Positions 1-8,978 of a stretch of DNA of 64,000 nucleotides are shown one piece after another. Both the position numbers and the translations under genes were made by a program. Positions within the stretch are counted from its first letter, which is position 1; each line of letters begins with the position of its first letter. The notes under the pieces are model-generated. The model was not told the DNA's origin. It was given only the letters and a program-made list of their open reading frames with translations, and did no database searches. This stretch comes from Segatella copri (GTDB taxonomy: Bacteria > Bacteroidota > Bacteroidia > Bacteroidales > Bacteroidaceae). The DNA lies in NCBI RefSeq assembly GCF_015074785.1, contig NZ_CP042464.1, forward strand, positions 1,240,001-1,304,000, read 5' to 3'.

Positions 1-1096
1 TGTTCTTTCCCCTGTTTTTCAGTTCCTCGAGCATCTCCATCACGTCCGGATAAGGTTTCGTATTATCCATATTGTGCACCATATAATGCTGGCGGAAATC
101 CTGTAGGGTTTTCTCAAACTTCTCGTTCTCCAATCCTCCCGGCACGGCACGTTCCATCAGTTTCTTCACCCCGTTTCCTACAAACATGCGTACCTCCTCC
201 AGCGTACGTTCAGGCATCCCGTTCAGCTTCAGCGCATAATTGCAGCTTGCAGCCAGGTCGTAGAGAGAAGAAATCAGGGTTCCGTCAAGATCGAAGATAT
301 AGGTATCGAAATTGAACTGGGCATGAACCGGCACCCTCTTGATACGGAACTCACCGCCGTGTAGCACATAAACATCCTGATGGTATACGCGGATTTCACC
401 CTGAGGAGTTCCCTGTCCACCAGCCTGTTCATTACCAGAAATGCCAAAGATTCTGTTATCCCCAAATTCCCATCTCTTCAGTTTCTGGGTCTGTGCATCA
501 ATCACCACATATTTATATTCTATCGGCTCATCGATAGCCTGCACATTCACAGATATTTCCCAGTCCTTACCATGATTGTTCTGCATTTTCAGGAAATGAG
601 CCGGATTCCATTTGCCCAGCGTAGGATGATTTCCCAACAGAGCTACAGCCTCACCCTCATAGAGTTTCGGGGCATGAATCTTGAAGATGATAGTACGGTC
701 GAAGAGAGGCAGACGCGCTGGCTTGACATCAGTAAACTTTACCTGCTGCAATACGAAGGCATTTTTTTCCACGTAAGGATTATCCTCCTCCAGCCAATAG
801 TCCTGAAAATAGAAATTCTTACTCTCATCAAAAACATATTGGCGGGCAGAAGCGAGCGATTCCCTACGCAGCACCTTTCCCTCAGCATCTTTCACGCAGT
901 AGCAGTAAGCCACAGCTACGAAAGGGTGATGGCGGTTCTGCCTTGACGCCATTTCCACCTCCCAGTGATAACCGTCCCGGGTGGTCATCGGCAAGTCCAT
1001 CGTATCTTGATAGCCGTCAGCGGCGGCAAAAGTTAATTCTACATGCAGGGCATGACCCCACTTGGCAGCATACGCTATCGAAAACTTCATTTTCAT
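1..1096 (-). CDS. CBM20-CBM20-HAD phosphatase fusion (3' end outside window)
   Basis: The frame stays open from the ATG at 1096 to the window edge: 365 residues, C-terminus missing. Residues 1-110 look like a first starch-binding CBM20 module. Residues 130-217 are a clearer CBM20, with LGKWNP at 160-165, EYKYVV at 193-198 and WEFGDNR at 209-215, the usual Trp-bearing glucan-binding positions. After a short linker the frame runs into a Gph-like HAD domain: FDLDGT at 268-273 supplies the nucleophile and acid Asp, and a helical cap (GNGVKKLMERA) follows. Tandem CBM20 modules of this style normally precede the GH77 domain of Bacteroidota MalQ; here a phosphatase replaces it. The predicted role is a sugar- or glucan-phosphate phosphatase tethered to starch or glycogen. 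No signal peptide is visible, so it is probably cytoplasmic. It is divergent from mltG. Domains are clear; substrate is unknown. Confidence 0.85.
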   Translation of the reverse strand, partial: MKMKFSIAYAAKWGHALHVELTFAAADGYQDTMDLPMTTRDGYHWEVEMASRQNRHHPFVAVAYCYCVKDAEGKVLRRESLASARQYVFDESKNFYFQDYWLEEDNPYVEKNAFVLQQVKFTDVKPARLPLFDRTIIFKIHAPKLYEGEAVALLGNHPTLGKWNPAHFLKMQNNHGKDWEISVNVQAIDEPIEYKYVVIDAQTQKLKRWEFGDNRIFGISGNEQAGGQGTPQGEIRVYHQDVYVLHGGEFRIKRVPVHAQFNFDTYIFDLDGTLISSLYDLAASCNYALKLNGMPERTLEEVRMFVGNGVKKLMERAVPGGLENEKFEKTLQDFRQHYMVHNMDNTKPYPDVMEMLEELKNRGKN

Positions 1097-1228
1097 AATC
1101 CTTTTATAATAATGTGCCCGAAAGCACCGATACACATGTTGATTCTCAATGTCAAGTGCAAAGGTAACAAAAAAGCAGACACAACGGATAAAGAAAGATG
1201 ACAATTAACCTATTTTAAATTCCTATAC

Positions 1229-1259
1229 TTTGCTATTTCCCATTTTTACTGTACTTTTG
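1229..1259 (+). promoter_or_regulatory. Bacteroidota promoter of mltG
   Basis: TTTG at 1229-1232, 19 bases, then TACTTTTG at 1252-1259. This matches the Bacteroidota primary-sigma form (TTTG, TAnnTTTG). It lies 28 bases before the mltG start codon. Confidence 0.7.
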
Positions 1260-1287
1260 CACCCGAAAAATAACAAACAAGAAGAAT

Positions 1288-2340
1288 ATGAAAAAGAAAA
1301 AATCATTTTCTAAGCTCTATCTGTATGGTGCTATAGGCTGCATCGCAGTCATCGCCATCGTGGGCTACATCTATTGTTTCTCTTCCTTCTCGAAGAGCAG
1401 CAACACCGAGTATGTTTACATCGACAGCGATGATAACATCGACTCTGTATACAACAAGCTCCGCCCATTTGCCAAGAGCATTCCGTTCCAGGCATTCAAG
1501 ACCCTGACCCTCCATTCCGGCTATGCCGATCATATCCGCACCGGTAGATACGCCATTGCTCCGGGCGATGGTGCCCTCAAGACATGGCGCCACATGAAGA
1601 ACGGTTTGCAGGAACCGGTTAGCCTTACCATCCCTTCGGTCCGCACGCTCGACAAACTCTCTGATGAGATTGGCAAGAAGATGATGTTTGGCAGCAACGA
1701 CCTCTACCATGCCCTGCGCGACGAGAGCGTCTGTCAGAAATACGGTTACGATACTGCCACCATCGCCTGCATGTTCGTACCTAACACCTACGATCTCTAC
1801 TGGAACATCTCGGTAGATAAATTTCTGAAGCGCATGAAGAAAGAAAGCGACAAGTTCTGGAACTTTGAGCGTACCGAAAAGGCAAAGGCTATGAAGCTGA
1901 CACCGGTTGAAATCATCACCCTTGCCAGCATCGTGGACGAAGAAACAGCCAACAACGGTGAGAAACCGATGATAGCCGGCATGTATTACAACCGTCTGAT
2001 GCTTCGCAATGCCGAATATCCAGAGGGAATGCCATTACAGGCCGATCCTACCATTAAATATGCCTGGCAGCGATTCGACCTCAAGCGCATCTACAACAAC
2101 CTCCTGTCTATCAAGAGCCCGTATAATACCTACAAGAACCCAGGTTTGCCACCGGGGCCTATCCGTATTCCGAGCGTAGCAGGTATCGATGCCGTCCTCA
2201 ACCATGTGCATCACGATTATCTCTACATGTGTGCCAAGGAGGATTTCAGCGGCACTCATAATTTTGCCCGCACTTACGATGAGCACTTGCAGAATGCAGC
2301 CAAATATTCTAAGGCACTCAACGAAAGAGGTATCAAGTAA
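1288..2340 (+). CDS. mltG: Endolytic murein transglycosylase MltG (YceG family)
   Basis: The product has 350 residues, the usual family length. A short Lys-rich cytoplasmic start is followed by one membrane segment (about 10-32), placing the catalytic part in the periplasm. The YceG core is visible as LTPVEIITLASIVDEET (204-220), containing the conserved acidic catalytic region, then MIAGMYYNRL and PLQADPTIKYA, the standard family blocks. MltG cleaves nascent peptidoglycan strands beside the synthesis machinery and so sets glycan length. It is a single-gene unit with its own promoter upstream and a strong hairpin terminator downstream. The ATG at 1288 begins a normal signal anchor. Confidence 0.95.
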   Translation: MKKKKSFSKLYLYGAIGCIAVIAIVGYIYCFSSFSKSSNTEYVYIDSDDNIDSVYNKLRPFAKSIPFQAFKTLTLHSGYADHIRTGRYAIAPGDGALKTWRHMKNGLQEPVSLTIPSVRTLDKLSDEIGKKMMFGSNDLYHALRDESVCQKYGYDTATIACMFVPNTYDLYWNISVDKFLKRMKKESDKFWNFERTEKAKAMKLTPVEIITLASIVDEETANNGEKPMIAGMYYNRLMLRNAEYPEGMPLQADPTIKYAWQRFDLKRIYNNLLSIKSPYNTYKNPGLPPGPIRIPSVAGIDAVLNHVHHDYLYMCAKEDFSGTHNFARTYDEHLQNAAKYSKALNERGIK

Positions 2341-2368
2341 GATAAGGAAACAAGAAAGGTAAAAATGA

Positions 2369-2418
2369 GTCAGAAAACTTGCAAAGCGTTAGTGATTTTA
2401 CAAGTTTTCTGACTTTTT
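2369..2418 (+). terminator. Rho-independent terminator of mltG
   Basis: Perfect 13-bp stem (GTCAGAAAACTTG at 2369-2381 with its complement at 2401-2413) followed by a T run. Confidence 0.85.
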
Positions 2419-2419
2419 A

Positions 2420-2451
2420 TTTGGTAGTCTAACAAAATAGTTGTAAATTTG
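2420..2451 (+). promoter_or_regulatory. Promoter of the ACT-UPF0210 operon
   Basis: TTTG at 2420-2423, 20 bases, then TAAATTTG at 2444-2451. A TTG inside this -7 box would open the same frame earlier, but that is promoter, so the gene start is the ATG at 2491. Confidence 0.7.
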
Positions 2452-2490
2452 CAGCCGAAAACTTACCAATTTAAAATAAGGAATAAATAC

Positions 2491-2763
2491 ATGAACAGAA
2501 CGATTATTACAGTAGTGGGCAAGGATACCGTTGGTATCATCGCCAAGGTATGTACCTATTTGGCAGAGAACAGTATCAACATCTTGGATATCTCTCAGAC
2601 CATCGTACAGGAGTATTTCAACATGATGATGATCGTAGACATGGGCAAGATGCAGAAAACTTTCGAGGAAGTAGCCGATGAACTCACCAATGTTGGTAAG
2701 GCTATGGGCGTGCAGATCAAATGCCAGCGCGAGGAAATTTTCAATATGATGCACAGAATTTAA
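2491..2763 (+). CDS. ACT domain protein (UPF0237 type)
   Basis: A 90-residue protein that is almost entirely one ACT domain: TIITVVGKDTVGIIAKV at the N-terminus is the typical beta-alpha ligand-binding turn, followed by LAENSINILDISQTI. Stand-alone ACT proteins of this UPF0237 kind are thought to bind small ligands such as amino acids and act as regulators; the ligand here cannot be read from sequence. The ATG at 2491 is chosen because the in-frame TTG at 2449 belongs to the promoter. The stop lies 12 bases before the UPF0210 gene, and this gene pair recurs in many bacteria, suggesting the two proteins work together. Confidence 0.9.
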   Translation: MNRTIITVVGKDTVGIIAKVCTYLAENSINILDISQTIVQEYFNMMMIVDMGKMQKTFEEVADELTNVGKAMGVQIKCQREEIFNMMHRI

Positions 2764-2775
2764 AAAGCAAACAAT

Positions 2776-4140
2776 ATGATCAATATATCTGAGGTTATCG
2801 AAACCAATAAGATGATAGAGCAGGAGAATTTCGATGTGCGTACCATCACCATGGGTATCAACCTTTTGGATTGCGCATCTACCGATCTCGATGAGCTCTG
2901 TCAGAACATTCATAATAAGATTACACGTCTGGCAAAGAACCTGGTGAAGACCGGCGAAGAAATCTCCAAGGAGTTTGGTGTGCCTATCGTCAACAAGCGT
3001 ATCTCCATCACTCCTATCTCGCTGGTAGGCGGTTCTGCCTGCAAGACTACCGACGACTATGTAAAGATTGCCAAGACCCTCGACCAGTGTGCCAAGGAGC
3101 TTGGTGTCAACTTCCTGGGCGGCTATTCTGCCATCGTAAGCAAGGGTATGAGCAAGAGCGATGAGCTCCTTATCCGTTCTATCCCTCAGGCGATGGCACA
3201 GACCGATTTTGTCTGCAGTTCTGTCAATGTGGGTTCTACCAAGACCGGTATCAACATGGATGCCGTTCGACTGATGGGCGAAATCGTAAAGGATACAGCC
3301 GAGGCAACCAAGGACAGAGGTTCTCTGGGTTGCGCCAAGCTCGTTGTTCTCTGCAATGCGCCAGACGACAATCCGTTCATGGCTGGTGCCTTCCATGGTG
3401 TTTCAGAGGCCGATGCGGTAGTGAGTGTTGGTGTCAGCGGTCCTGGCGTTGTAAAGTATGCATTGGAGAAGGTGAAGGGCGAAAGCTTCGAGGTTCTTTG
3501 CGAAACCATCAAGCGCACAGCCTTCAAGATTACCCGTGTAGGTCAGTTGGTAGCTAAGGAGGCTTCACGCCGTCTGAACGTACCTTTCGGCATCATCGAC
3601 CTTTCATTGGCTCCTACCCCAGCAATCGGTGATAGTGTAGCCGATATTCTCGAGCTCATCGGTCTTGAGCATGCCGGTGCTCCTGGTACCACAGCAGCTC
3701 TTGCACTCCTGAACGACCAAGTTAAGAAGGGCGGTATCATGGCTTCTTCTTATGTAGGTGGTTTGAGCGGTGCCTTCATCCCTGTCAGCGAAGACCAGGG
3801 TATGATTAACGCTGTAGAGGCTGGTGCGCTGACCATCGAGAAGCTTGAGGCGATGACATGTGTCTGCTCAGTAGGTTTGGATATGATTGCCATCCCTGGC
3901 GATACTCCAGCCACCACCATTTCCGGTGTCATTGCCGACGAGGCTGCCATCGGTATGGTTAACCAGAAGACTACTGCCGTACGTATCATCCCAGTTGTGG
4001 GCATGAAGGTAGGCGACAATGTAGATTTTGGCGGTTTGCTCGGTCATGCTCCAATCATGCCTGTAAACCCATTCAGTTGCGAGGCATTCGTAAACCGTGC
4101 CGGTCGTATTCCGGCTCCAATCCACAGTTTCAAGAATTAA
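2776..4140 (+). CDS. UPF0210 (PFL) family protein
   Basis: The product has 454 residues, the normal UPF0210 length. Family blocks include [15 protein letters not shown] near the N-terminus, a long Gly/Ala-rich central region ([20 protein letters not shown]) and a C-terminal region ending in [12 protein letters not shown]. Structures of the family resemble glycyl-radical pyruvate-formate-lyase-like barrels, but no activity is established and I see no glycyl-radical loop of the PFL type. It is cytoplasmic, with no signal or membrane segment. It is translated from the same transcript as the ACT protein 12 bases upstream and ends at a strong terminator, so it is likely controlled by or partnered with that ACT domain. 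Confidence 0.9.
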   Translation: MINISEVIETNKMIEQENFDVRTITMGINLLDCASTDLDELCQNIHNKITRLAKNLVKTGEEISKEFGVPIVNKRISITPISLVGGSACKTTDDYVKIAKTLDQCAKELGVNFLGGYSAIVSKGMSKSDELLIRSIPQAMAQTDFVCSSVNVGSTKTGINMDAVRLMGEIVKDTAEATKDRGSLGCAKLVVLCNAPDDNPFMAGAFHGVSEADAVVSVGVSGPGVVKYALEKVKGESFEVLCETIKRTAFKITRVGQLVAKEASRRLNVPFGIIDLSLAPTPAIGDSVADILELIGLEHAGAPGTTAALALLNDQVKKGGIMASSYVGGLSGAFIPVSEDQGMINAVEAGALTIEKLEAMTCVCSVGLDMIAIPGDTPATTISGVIADEAAIGMVNQKTTAVRIIPVVGMKVGDNVDFGGLLGHAPIMPVNPFSCEAFVNRAGRIPAPIHSFKN

Positions 4141-4161
4141 ACTGTTTTGATTCAAAATACC

Positions 4162-4204
4162 AATCCCCCATCCTGCTTTCTCAAGCGGGCTGGGGGATTT
4201 TTTC
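4162..4204 (+). terminator. Terminator after UPF0210 gene
   Basis: Stem AATCCCCCA at 4162-4170 pairs with TGGGGGATT at 4191-4199, followed by T residues. Confidence 0.85.
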
Positions 4205-4344
4205 ATTGTATAATCACTTATCTATCTTCTAAAGCGGTTCATCATGGCAAAACATAGGTGGATAGATACTCAGAAACATCAACTACAGATATTTAAATCC
4301 AATCCTTAAATAAGACGGAAGCTCCCACAAAAGTCAAAAGAATC

Positions 4345-4388
4345 GGGAAAAAGAAAAATAAAGGGTGAGACTTCTCCCACCCTTTATC
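4345..4388 (-). terminator. Terminator of xylB
   Basis: A perfect 10-bp stem (ATAAAGGGTG at 4358-4367, complement at 4378-4387) followed, on the minus strand, by a T-rich run. It lies 43 bases past the xylB stop. Confidence 0.8.
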
Positions 4389-4430
4389 TGATATTATAAA
4401 AAAAGTTTGTCTAAAGTAAATTACAAACGT

Positions 4431-5918
4431 TTAAAGTTTTTTCATCTCTTCTTTCCATACAGAATAAGCCTCGAGATAAGCAGAACGGTTAGCCTCATCA
4501 GGATCTATGACTGCAAGTTTCTTCAATGAAGCAAAAGCCTCATTATGATCCTTATAGATACCGGCACCAATACCAGCACCCTTAGCAGCACCTGCACTAC
4601 CATCTGTCTCATAAAGTTCGATAGTAGCACCACTCACACCCGCCAAGGTATCACGGAACAACGGACTGAGGAACATATTAGCCTTACCTGCATGAATATT
4701 CTTGATATCCATACCCATCTGCTGCATGATTTCCATTCCATAGCAGAAACTGAAGACGATACCCTCTTGTGCTGCACGAACAATATGAGCACGATTATGC
4801 TTATTAAAGCTGATGCCACGAATAGAACAACCAACTTCCTTATTCTCTAATACACGCTCAGCTCCATTACCAAATGGGATAATCTTAACACCATCACTAC
4901 CTATTGGCACAGAAGCTGCAAGATCATTCATATCCGCATAGCTTACATCTGGAGTGATATTTCGATGAACCCACGCATTCAAGATACCAGTTCCATTGAT
5001 ACACAACAATACACCAAGACGGTCAAGGTCTGTAGTATAATTAGCATGAGCAAAAGTATTGACACGGCTCTTTGGATCATAGTTAACATCACCCAATACG
5101 CCATATACAACTCCTGATGTACCTGCAGTACTTGCAATTTCACCCGGATTGAACACATTCAGACTCACAGCATTATTTGGCTGGTCACCCGCACGATAAG
5201 ATATTGGTGTACCTTCTTTCAGACCAAGTTCTTCAGCTGCCGCTTTACTTACTACACTCTGTACAGAGAAAGTAGGAACAATATCAGCCAGAATGCTTTC
5301 ATCGAAGCCAAAGTAATCAAGCAGGAATTTAGCAGGCTTTTTCTGGTTGAAGTCCCACATCATACCTTCAGAAAGACCACTGATAGTAGTCTTAACTTCA
5401 CCTGAAAGTTTCATTGCCAGATAATCACCAGGAAGCATAATCTTATCAATCTTATCAAACAGTTCCGGTTCATTATCCTTTACCCAAGCAAGTTTAGATG
5501 CAGTAAAGTTTCCAGGAGAATTGAGCAGATTACGCAAGCAGAAGTCCTCACCTAAATCATGAAAAGCCTTCTCGCCATAAGGTACGGCACGAGAGTCGCA
5601 CCAAATGATACTAGGACGCAAAACTTGCTGATTCTTATCAACACAAACCAAGCCATGCATCTGGTACGAGATACCAATAGCAAGGATATCTTCACCCTTG
5701 GCACCAGATTCTGCCATGATTTTCCTTAGCGACAGCTTAGCATTATCCCACCACATCTGAGGATCCTGCTCTGCCCAACCGGTCTTTACAGCCATAATGG
5801 GTGCTTCATGATCCGGATAGAATGCAGAAGCTACGATTTCTCCATTGTCAACATCAGTAAGCGAAGCCTTTACAGAACTTGAGCCTACGTCAAAACCTAA
5901 TAAATATCTACTAGCCAT
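4431..5918 (-). CDS. xylB: Xylulokinase (FGGY family)
   Basis: A 495-residue FGGY sugar kinase. The N-terminal ATP-grip fold begins LLGFDVGSSSVKASL (6-20), and GWAEQDPQMWW (47-57) is the block that contacts the sugar in xylulokinases. The C-terminal nucleotide-binding lobe contains TDGSAGAAKGAGIGAG. The enzyme phosphorylates D-xylulose to D-xylulose 5-phosphate, feeding xylose or arabinose carbon into the pentose phosphate pathway. No xylose isomerase or transporter lies next to it. The minus-strand neighbour upstream is an unrelated hypothetical gene about 100 bases away. FGGY kinases for other pentuloses look similar, so the substrate is a family-level call. Confidence 0.88.
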   Translation of the reverse strand: MASRYLLGFDVGSSSVKASLTDVDNGEIVASAFYPDHEAPIMAVKTGWAEQDPQMWWDNAKLSLRKIMAESGAKGEDILAIGISYQMHGLVCVDKNQQVLRPSIIWCDSRAVPYGEKAFHDLGEDFCLRNLLNSPGNFTASKLAWVKDNEPELFDKIDKIMLPGDYLAMKLSGEVKTTISGLSEGMMWDFNQKKPAKFLLDYFGFDESILADIVPTFSVQSVVSKAAAEELGLKEGTPISYRAGDQPNNAVSLNVFNPGEIASTAGTSGVVYGVLGDVNYDPKSRVNTFAHANYTTDLDRLGVLLCINGTGILNAWVHRNITPDVSYADMNDLAASVPIGSDGVKIIPFGNGAERVLENKEVGCSIRGISFNKHNRAHIVRAAQEGIVFSFCYGMEIMQQMGMDIKNIHAGKANMFLSPLFRDTLAGVSGATIELYETDGSAGAAKGAGIGAGIYKDHNEAFASLKKLAVIDPDEANRSAYLEAYSVWKEEMKKL

Positions 5919-6021
5919 AGTTTATTCGTTTATATGTTTATTGTTTAACTTTTATCAGTTTTTATAAAGTCTACATATATTATACGAACATACTACAACA
6001 TTCCCCTCATAAAAAAATAAT

Positions 6022-6417
6022 TTAGAACATATTCTCATCAAAAAGACTTTGAGGAGCACTATCGTCAGCCTTGTTCTCCCCTTCATTACTATTTTCTAAT
6101 ACAGAAGAAGAAAAATTAAGCATCAGTTGCTGTACGGCCTTTGAATCAAAATTAACATGATATACCCCATACCCCTTACCTTTTTCTATAAGCGATTGTG
6201 GGTCTTTAGCGCATCTGGTGAGATATTGCGTAACATAGCTATGAACATCCTTGTAATTCAGAGGTGTAAAAATCGAATTACAGGAATTATATACATGACG
6301 AGCTATTTTTTCTACTTTCAACCCTTTTGCACCCGCAGCCAAAAGAACATTGAATATCTCCTGATCAAGTTTCATATAATAATCATAACATTCGTCCTCT
6401 TTCAAGAGAGAAGACAC
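6022..6417 (-). CDS. Hypothetical protein, possible winged-helix fold
   Basis: I do not recognise this 131-residue protein. The first 90 residues are compact and mixed-charge, with a pattern (KVEKIARHVYNSCNSIF, then YKDVHSYVTQYL and GYGVYHVN) that could be helix-helix-helix plus wing. The last 35 residues are polar and probably disordered, ending in QSLFDENMF; a terminal Q-x-L-F word resembles weak sliding-clamp-binding motifs, but this is only suggestive. There is no signal peptide or membrane segment. It lies between xylB and the H1-like gene on the same strand, behind that gene's terminator, so it must have its own promoter, which I could not find. Confidence 0.6.
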   Translation of the reverse strand: MSSLLKEDECYDYYMKLDQEIFNVLLAAGAKGLKVEKIARHVYNSCNSIFTPLNYKDVHSYVTQYLTRCAKDPQSLIEKGKGYGVYHVNFDSKAVQQLMLNFSSSVLENSNEGENKADDSAPQSLFDENMF

Positions 6418-6419
6418 AC

Positions 6420-6459
6420 AAAAAAAAACCGCGGTTACTCACTTACAAGCAACCGCGGC
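6420..6459 (-). terminator. Terminator of the H1-like gene
   Basis: GC-rich stem (AACCGCGG / CCGCGGTT arms at 6428-6436 and 6450-6458) followed on the minus strand by a run of nine T. It touches the start of the next gene. Confidence 0.85.
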
Positions 6460-6480
6460 TCTTTGAAAAATAAACCTTAT

Positions 6481-6777
6481 TTAAGCGAGAGCAACCTTGT
6501 TGTCCTCATCCTTAATCTTACCCTCTTTGAAGAGCCAACCGATACCAAGGATTACATCCTCTGTACTGATCTTAGCAGCCTTAGAAATTTCTGCTACTGT
6601 GAGAGCCTTTTCTGAAGCTGCCAATGCCTGATATACATCACCAGCTCTAAAACCTGCGTTCTCTGCGTTCAAGTAAAGAACGTCCTTCTTTGCTGCAGGA
6701 GCCTTCTTTGCTACTGGAGCCTTCTTTGCTGCTGGCTTCTTTGCAGCAGTCTTAGTTGTCGCTTTCTTTTCTACCAT
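6481..6777 (-). CDS. Histone-H1-like winged-helix protein
   Basis: A 98-residue basic protein in two parts. Residues 1-31 are a Lys/Ala/Pro tail built from short AKKAPAAKK-type units, like the tails of eukaryotic H1 and bacterial Hc1/AlgP-type proteins. Residues 35-98 form a small winged-helix domain (GDVYQALAASEKALTVAEIS, then DVILGIGWLFKEGKI). The likely role is nucleoid-associated DNA binding or compaction; similar winged-helix proteins are widespread in Bacteroidota. The gene stands alone and ends in a very strong terminator, which suits an abundant protein. The DNA-binding role is inferred from fold and charge, not from any characterised homologue I can name. Confidence 0.8.
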   Translation of the reverse strand: MVEKKATTKTAAKKPAAKKAPVAKKAPAAKKDVLYLNAENAGFRAGDVYQALAASEKALTVAEISKAAKISTEDVILGIGWLFKEGKIKDEDNKVALA

Positions 6778-6903
6778 GTTTTAAGAATTTTATGATTCTA
6801 TTGAGCCTCATTTCGTCAGCTCAACCTTAATATCTGCTGCAAATTTATAACTTTTATTTCGAAATAGTGTTAGAAAAATAGAAAAAACTACTACTTATAA
6901 ACA

Positions 6904-6948
6904 AAAGTGCTGCATTTCTTGATTTACGTCAAGAAGCGCAGCACTTTA
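6904..6948 (-). terminator. Terminator after aspS
   Basis: AAAGTGCTGC at 6904-6913 pairs perfectly with 6938-6947, with an inner TTCTTGA/TCAAGAA stem. T-rich flanks occur on both sides, so it may work in both directions. Confidence 0.75.
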
Positions 6949-7046
6949 TTTACTAAAAATCAATTACTTATTATAAATCATTGAATTTTTCTCAAGGCAT
7001 TTTACGCATACTCTTTTATGGAGTGAATACCTTCGTTTCTCTATTT

Positions 7047-8807
7047 TTATTCTGCCTTCAAATCAAGCTTGATTTCCAATTCATCCAACTGCTTAGGATC
7101 AAGTTCAGAAGGAGCATCGAGCATTACATCGCGACCAGAGTTGTTCTTTGGGAAGGCAATACAATCGCGAATACTGTCGAGACCAGCCATAATGCTGACG
7201 AAACGGTCCAAACCGAAAGCAAGACCTGCGTGAGGTGGTGCACCATACTTGAAAGCATTCATCAAGAAACCGAACTGGGCCTCAGCACGCTCTGGAGTAA
7301 AGCCGAGAACCTCGAACATCTTCTCCTGCAACTGAGTATCATGGATACGGAGAGAACCTCCACCTACTTCGATACCATTGCAAACAAAGTCGTATGCCTT
7401 GGCACGAACCTGCTCAGGATGCTCATCGAGCAATGGGATATCATCAGGATTTGGCATAGTGAATGGATGGTGCGTAGCCATCAGGCGCTGCTCCTCATCG
7501 CTCCACTCAAAGAGAGGGAAGTCAATAATCCAAAGACACTTGAATACATTCTTATCACGAAGACCAAGACGGTCACCCATTTCCAAACGCAAAGAGCAAA
7601 GCTGAATGCGTGTCTTGTTAGCATTATCACCGCTCAAAATCAAAACGAGGTCACCATCCTTGGCTCCCATTACGGTCTTGATTTCAGCAAGTTCCTCTGG
7701 AGAATAGAACTTATCTATGCTACTCTTTACGGTACCATCAGCATTATACTTGATATATACCAATCCTTTGGCACCGACCTGAGGACGCTTAACAAAATCG
7801 GTCAATTCGTTCAACTGCTTACGGCTATAATCAGCACAACCTGGAACACAGATACCGCCAATATACTTAGCCTCATCGAATACAGAGAAATTACCCTTAC
7901 CTGTGAAAGCATCTTTCAACTCAACAAATTCCATACCGAAGCGCAAGTCTGGCTTATCGCTACCGAAACGGCGCATAGCATCGTGCCAGGTCATCTGCTC
8001 CAACTTAGGAAGTTCTACACCACGAATCTCCTTAAACAAATGACGAGCCATTTCCTCGAAAAGGTTGATGACATCATCCTGATCAACAAAACTCATTTCA
8101 CAGTCAATCTGTGTAAACTCTGGCTGACGGTCAGCACGAAGATCCTCATCACGGAAGCACTTGGCAATCTGAAAATAGCGGTCGAAGCCAGCAACCATCA
8201 AGAGTTGCTTTAAAGTCTGAGGACTCTGTGGAAGAGCGTAAAACTGACCTGGATTCATACGGGAAGGAACAACAAAGTCGCGGGCTCCCTCTGGTGTACT
8301 ACCAATAAGAATAGGAGTTTCAACCTCCATGAAGTTCTGTGCATCGAGGAAGTTACGAATCAAGATGCACATACGATGACGCAACTCCAGATTTTTGCGC
8401 ACTGCAGGACGACGCAAATCAAGATAACGATACTTCATACGGATATCATCACCACCATCAGTATTATCTTCGATAGTGAAAGGAGGGGTCTGACTCTGAG
8501 AGAGGACATTGAGTTCCTTCACCAGGATTTCGATGTCACCAGTATCCATTTTAGGATTCTTGCTCTGTCGTTCACTTACTACACCCTTTATTTGAATGCA
8601 GAATTCACGACCTAGCTTGTTAGCTGCATCACACAAGTCTTTGTTATCAGCCTCATTGAAGACCAACTGTGTGATACCATAACGGTCGCGCAAATCGACG
8701 AATGTCATACCACCCATCTTTCTTGAGCGCTGTACCCAACCGGCAAGTGTCACTTCCTTGCCGGCATCAGAGAGACGTAACTCTCCACACGTATTACTTC
8801 TGTACAT
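7047..8807 (-). CDS. aspS: Aspartate--tRNA ligase
   Basis: The product has 586 residues, the size of bacterial-type AspRS with the GAD insertion. The N-terminal OB-fold anticodon domain contains [21 protein letters not shown]. Class II motif 2 is visible as [20 protein letters not shown], and motif 3 as GLAFGLDRF near the C-terminus. The enzyme charges tRNA-Asp with aspartate in the cytoplasm. Whether it also mischarges tRNA-Asn cannot be judged here. It is a monocistronic gene with a clear promoter 35-64 bases upstream and a hairpin about 100 bases downstream. A 410-codon open frame on the opposite strand is a coding shadow. Confidence 0.97.
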   Translation of the reverse strand: MYRSNTCGELRLSDAGKEVTLAGWVQRSRKMGGMTFVDLRDRYGITQLVFNEADNKDLCDAANKLGREFCIQIKGVVSERQSKNPKMDTGDIEILVKELNVLSQSQTPPFTIEDNTDGGDDIRMKYRYLDLRRPAVRKNLELRHRMCILIRNFLDAQNFMEVETPILIGSTPEGARDFVVPSRMNPGQFYALPQSPQTLKQLLMVAGFDRYFQIAKCFRDEDLRADRQPEFTQIDCEMSFVDQDDVINLFEEMARHLFKEIRGVELPKLEQMTWHDAMRRFGSDKPDLRFGMEFVELKDAFTGKGNFSVFDEAKYIGGICVPGCADYSRKQLNELTDFVKRPQVGAKGLVYIKYNADGTVKSSIDKFYSPEELAEIKTVMGAKDGDLVLILSGDNANKTRIQLCSLRLEMGDRLGLRDKNVFKCLWIIDFPLFEWSDEEQRLMATHHPFTMPNPDDIPLLDEHPEQVRAKAYDFVCNGIEVGGGSLRIHDTQLQEKMFEVLGFTPERAEAQFGFLMNAFKYGAPPHAGLAFGLDRFVSIMAGLDSIRDCIAFPKNNSGRDVMLDAPSELDPKQLDELEIKLDLKAE

Positions 8808-8841
8808 ACCTTATTATATTATATTATTATTTTCCAAAGTG

Positions 8842-8871
8842 CAAAAGTACAACAAATAACGGAAAGGACAA
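8842..8871 (-). promoter_or_regulatory. Promoter of aspS
   Basis: On the minus strand TTG (8871-8869), 19 bases, then TACTTTTG (8849-8842). Confidence 0.65.
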
Positions 8872-8910
8872 AATAAAATCGCGAAAATATTATTAAAAAT
8901 ATCTTCGCGA
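8870..8910 (-). terminator. Terminator after the sigma-factor cluster
   Basis: A TCGCGAA/TTCGCGA stem (8879-8910) with AT-rich inner pairing, followed on the minus strand by a T-rich run. A second small hairpin, GTGAC-4-GTCAC, sits at 8921-8934 just before it. Confidence 0.6.
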
Positions 8911-8978
8911 CCCTATTAATGTGACCAAAAGTCACATAAATACATATTAAATAGTTTTATCTCTACTTTTTTAGAGAT

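Noticed and set aside
1..1096. Calling the left-edge gene malQ
   Set aside because: The CBM20 part fits MalQ, but the frame continues into a HAD domain with DLDGT and no GH77 text.
6981..8213. A 410-codon plus-strand frame
   Set aside because: Antisense to aspS, no recognisable domain, start inside a non-coding stretch; shadow of AspRS.
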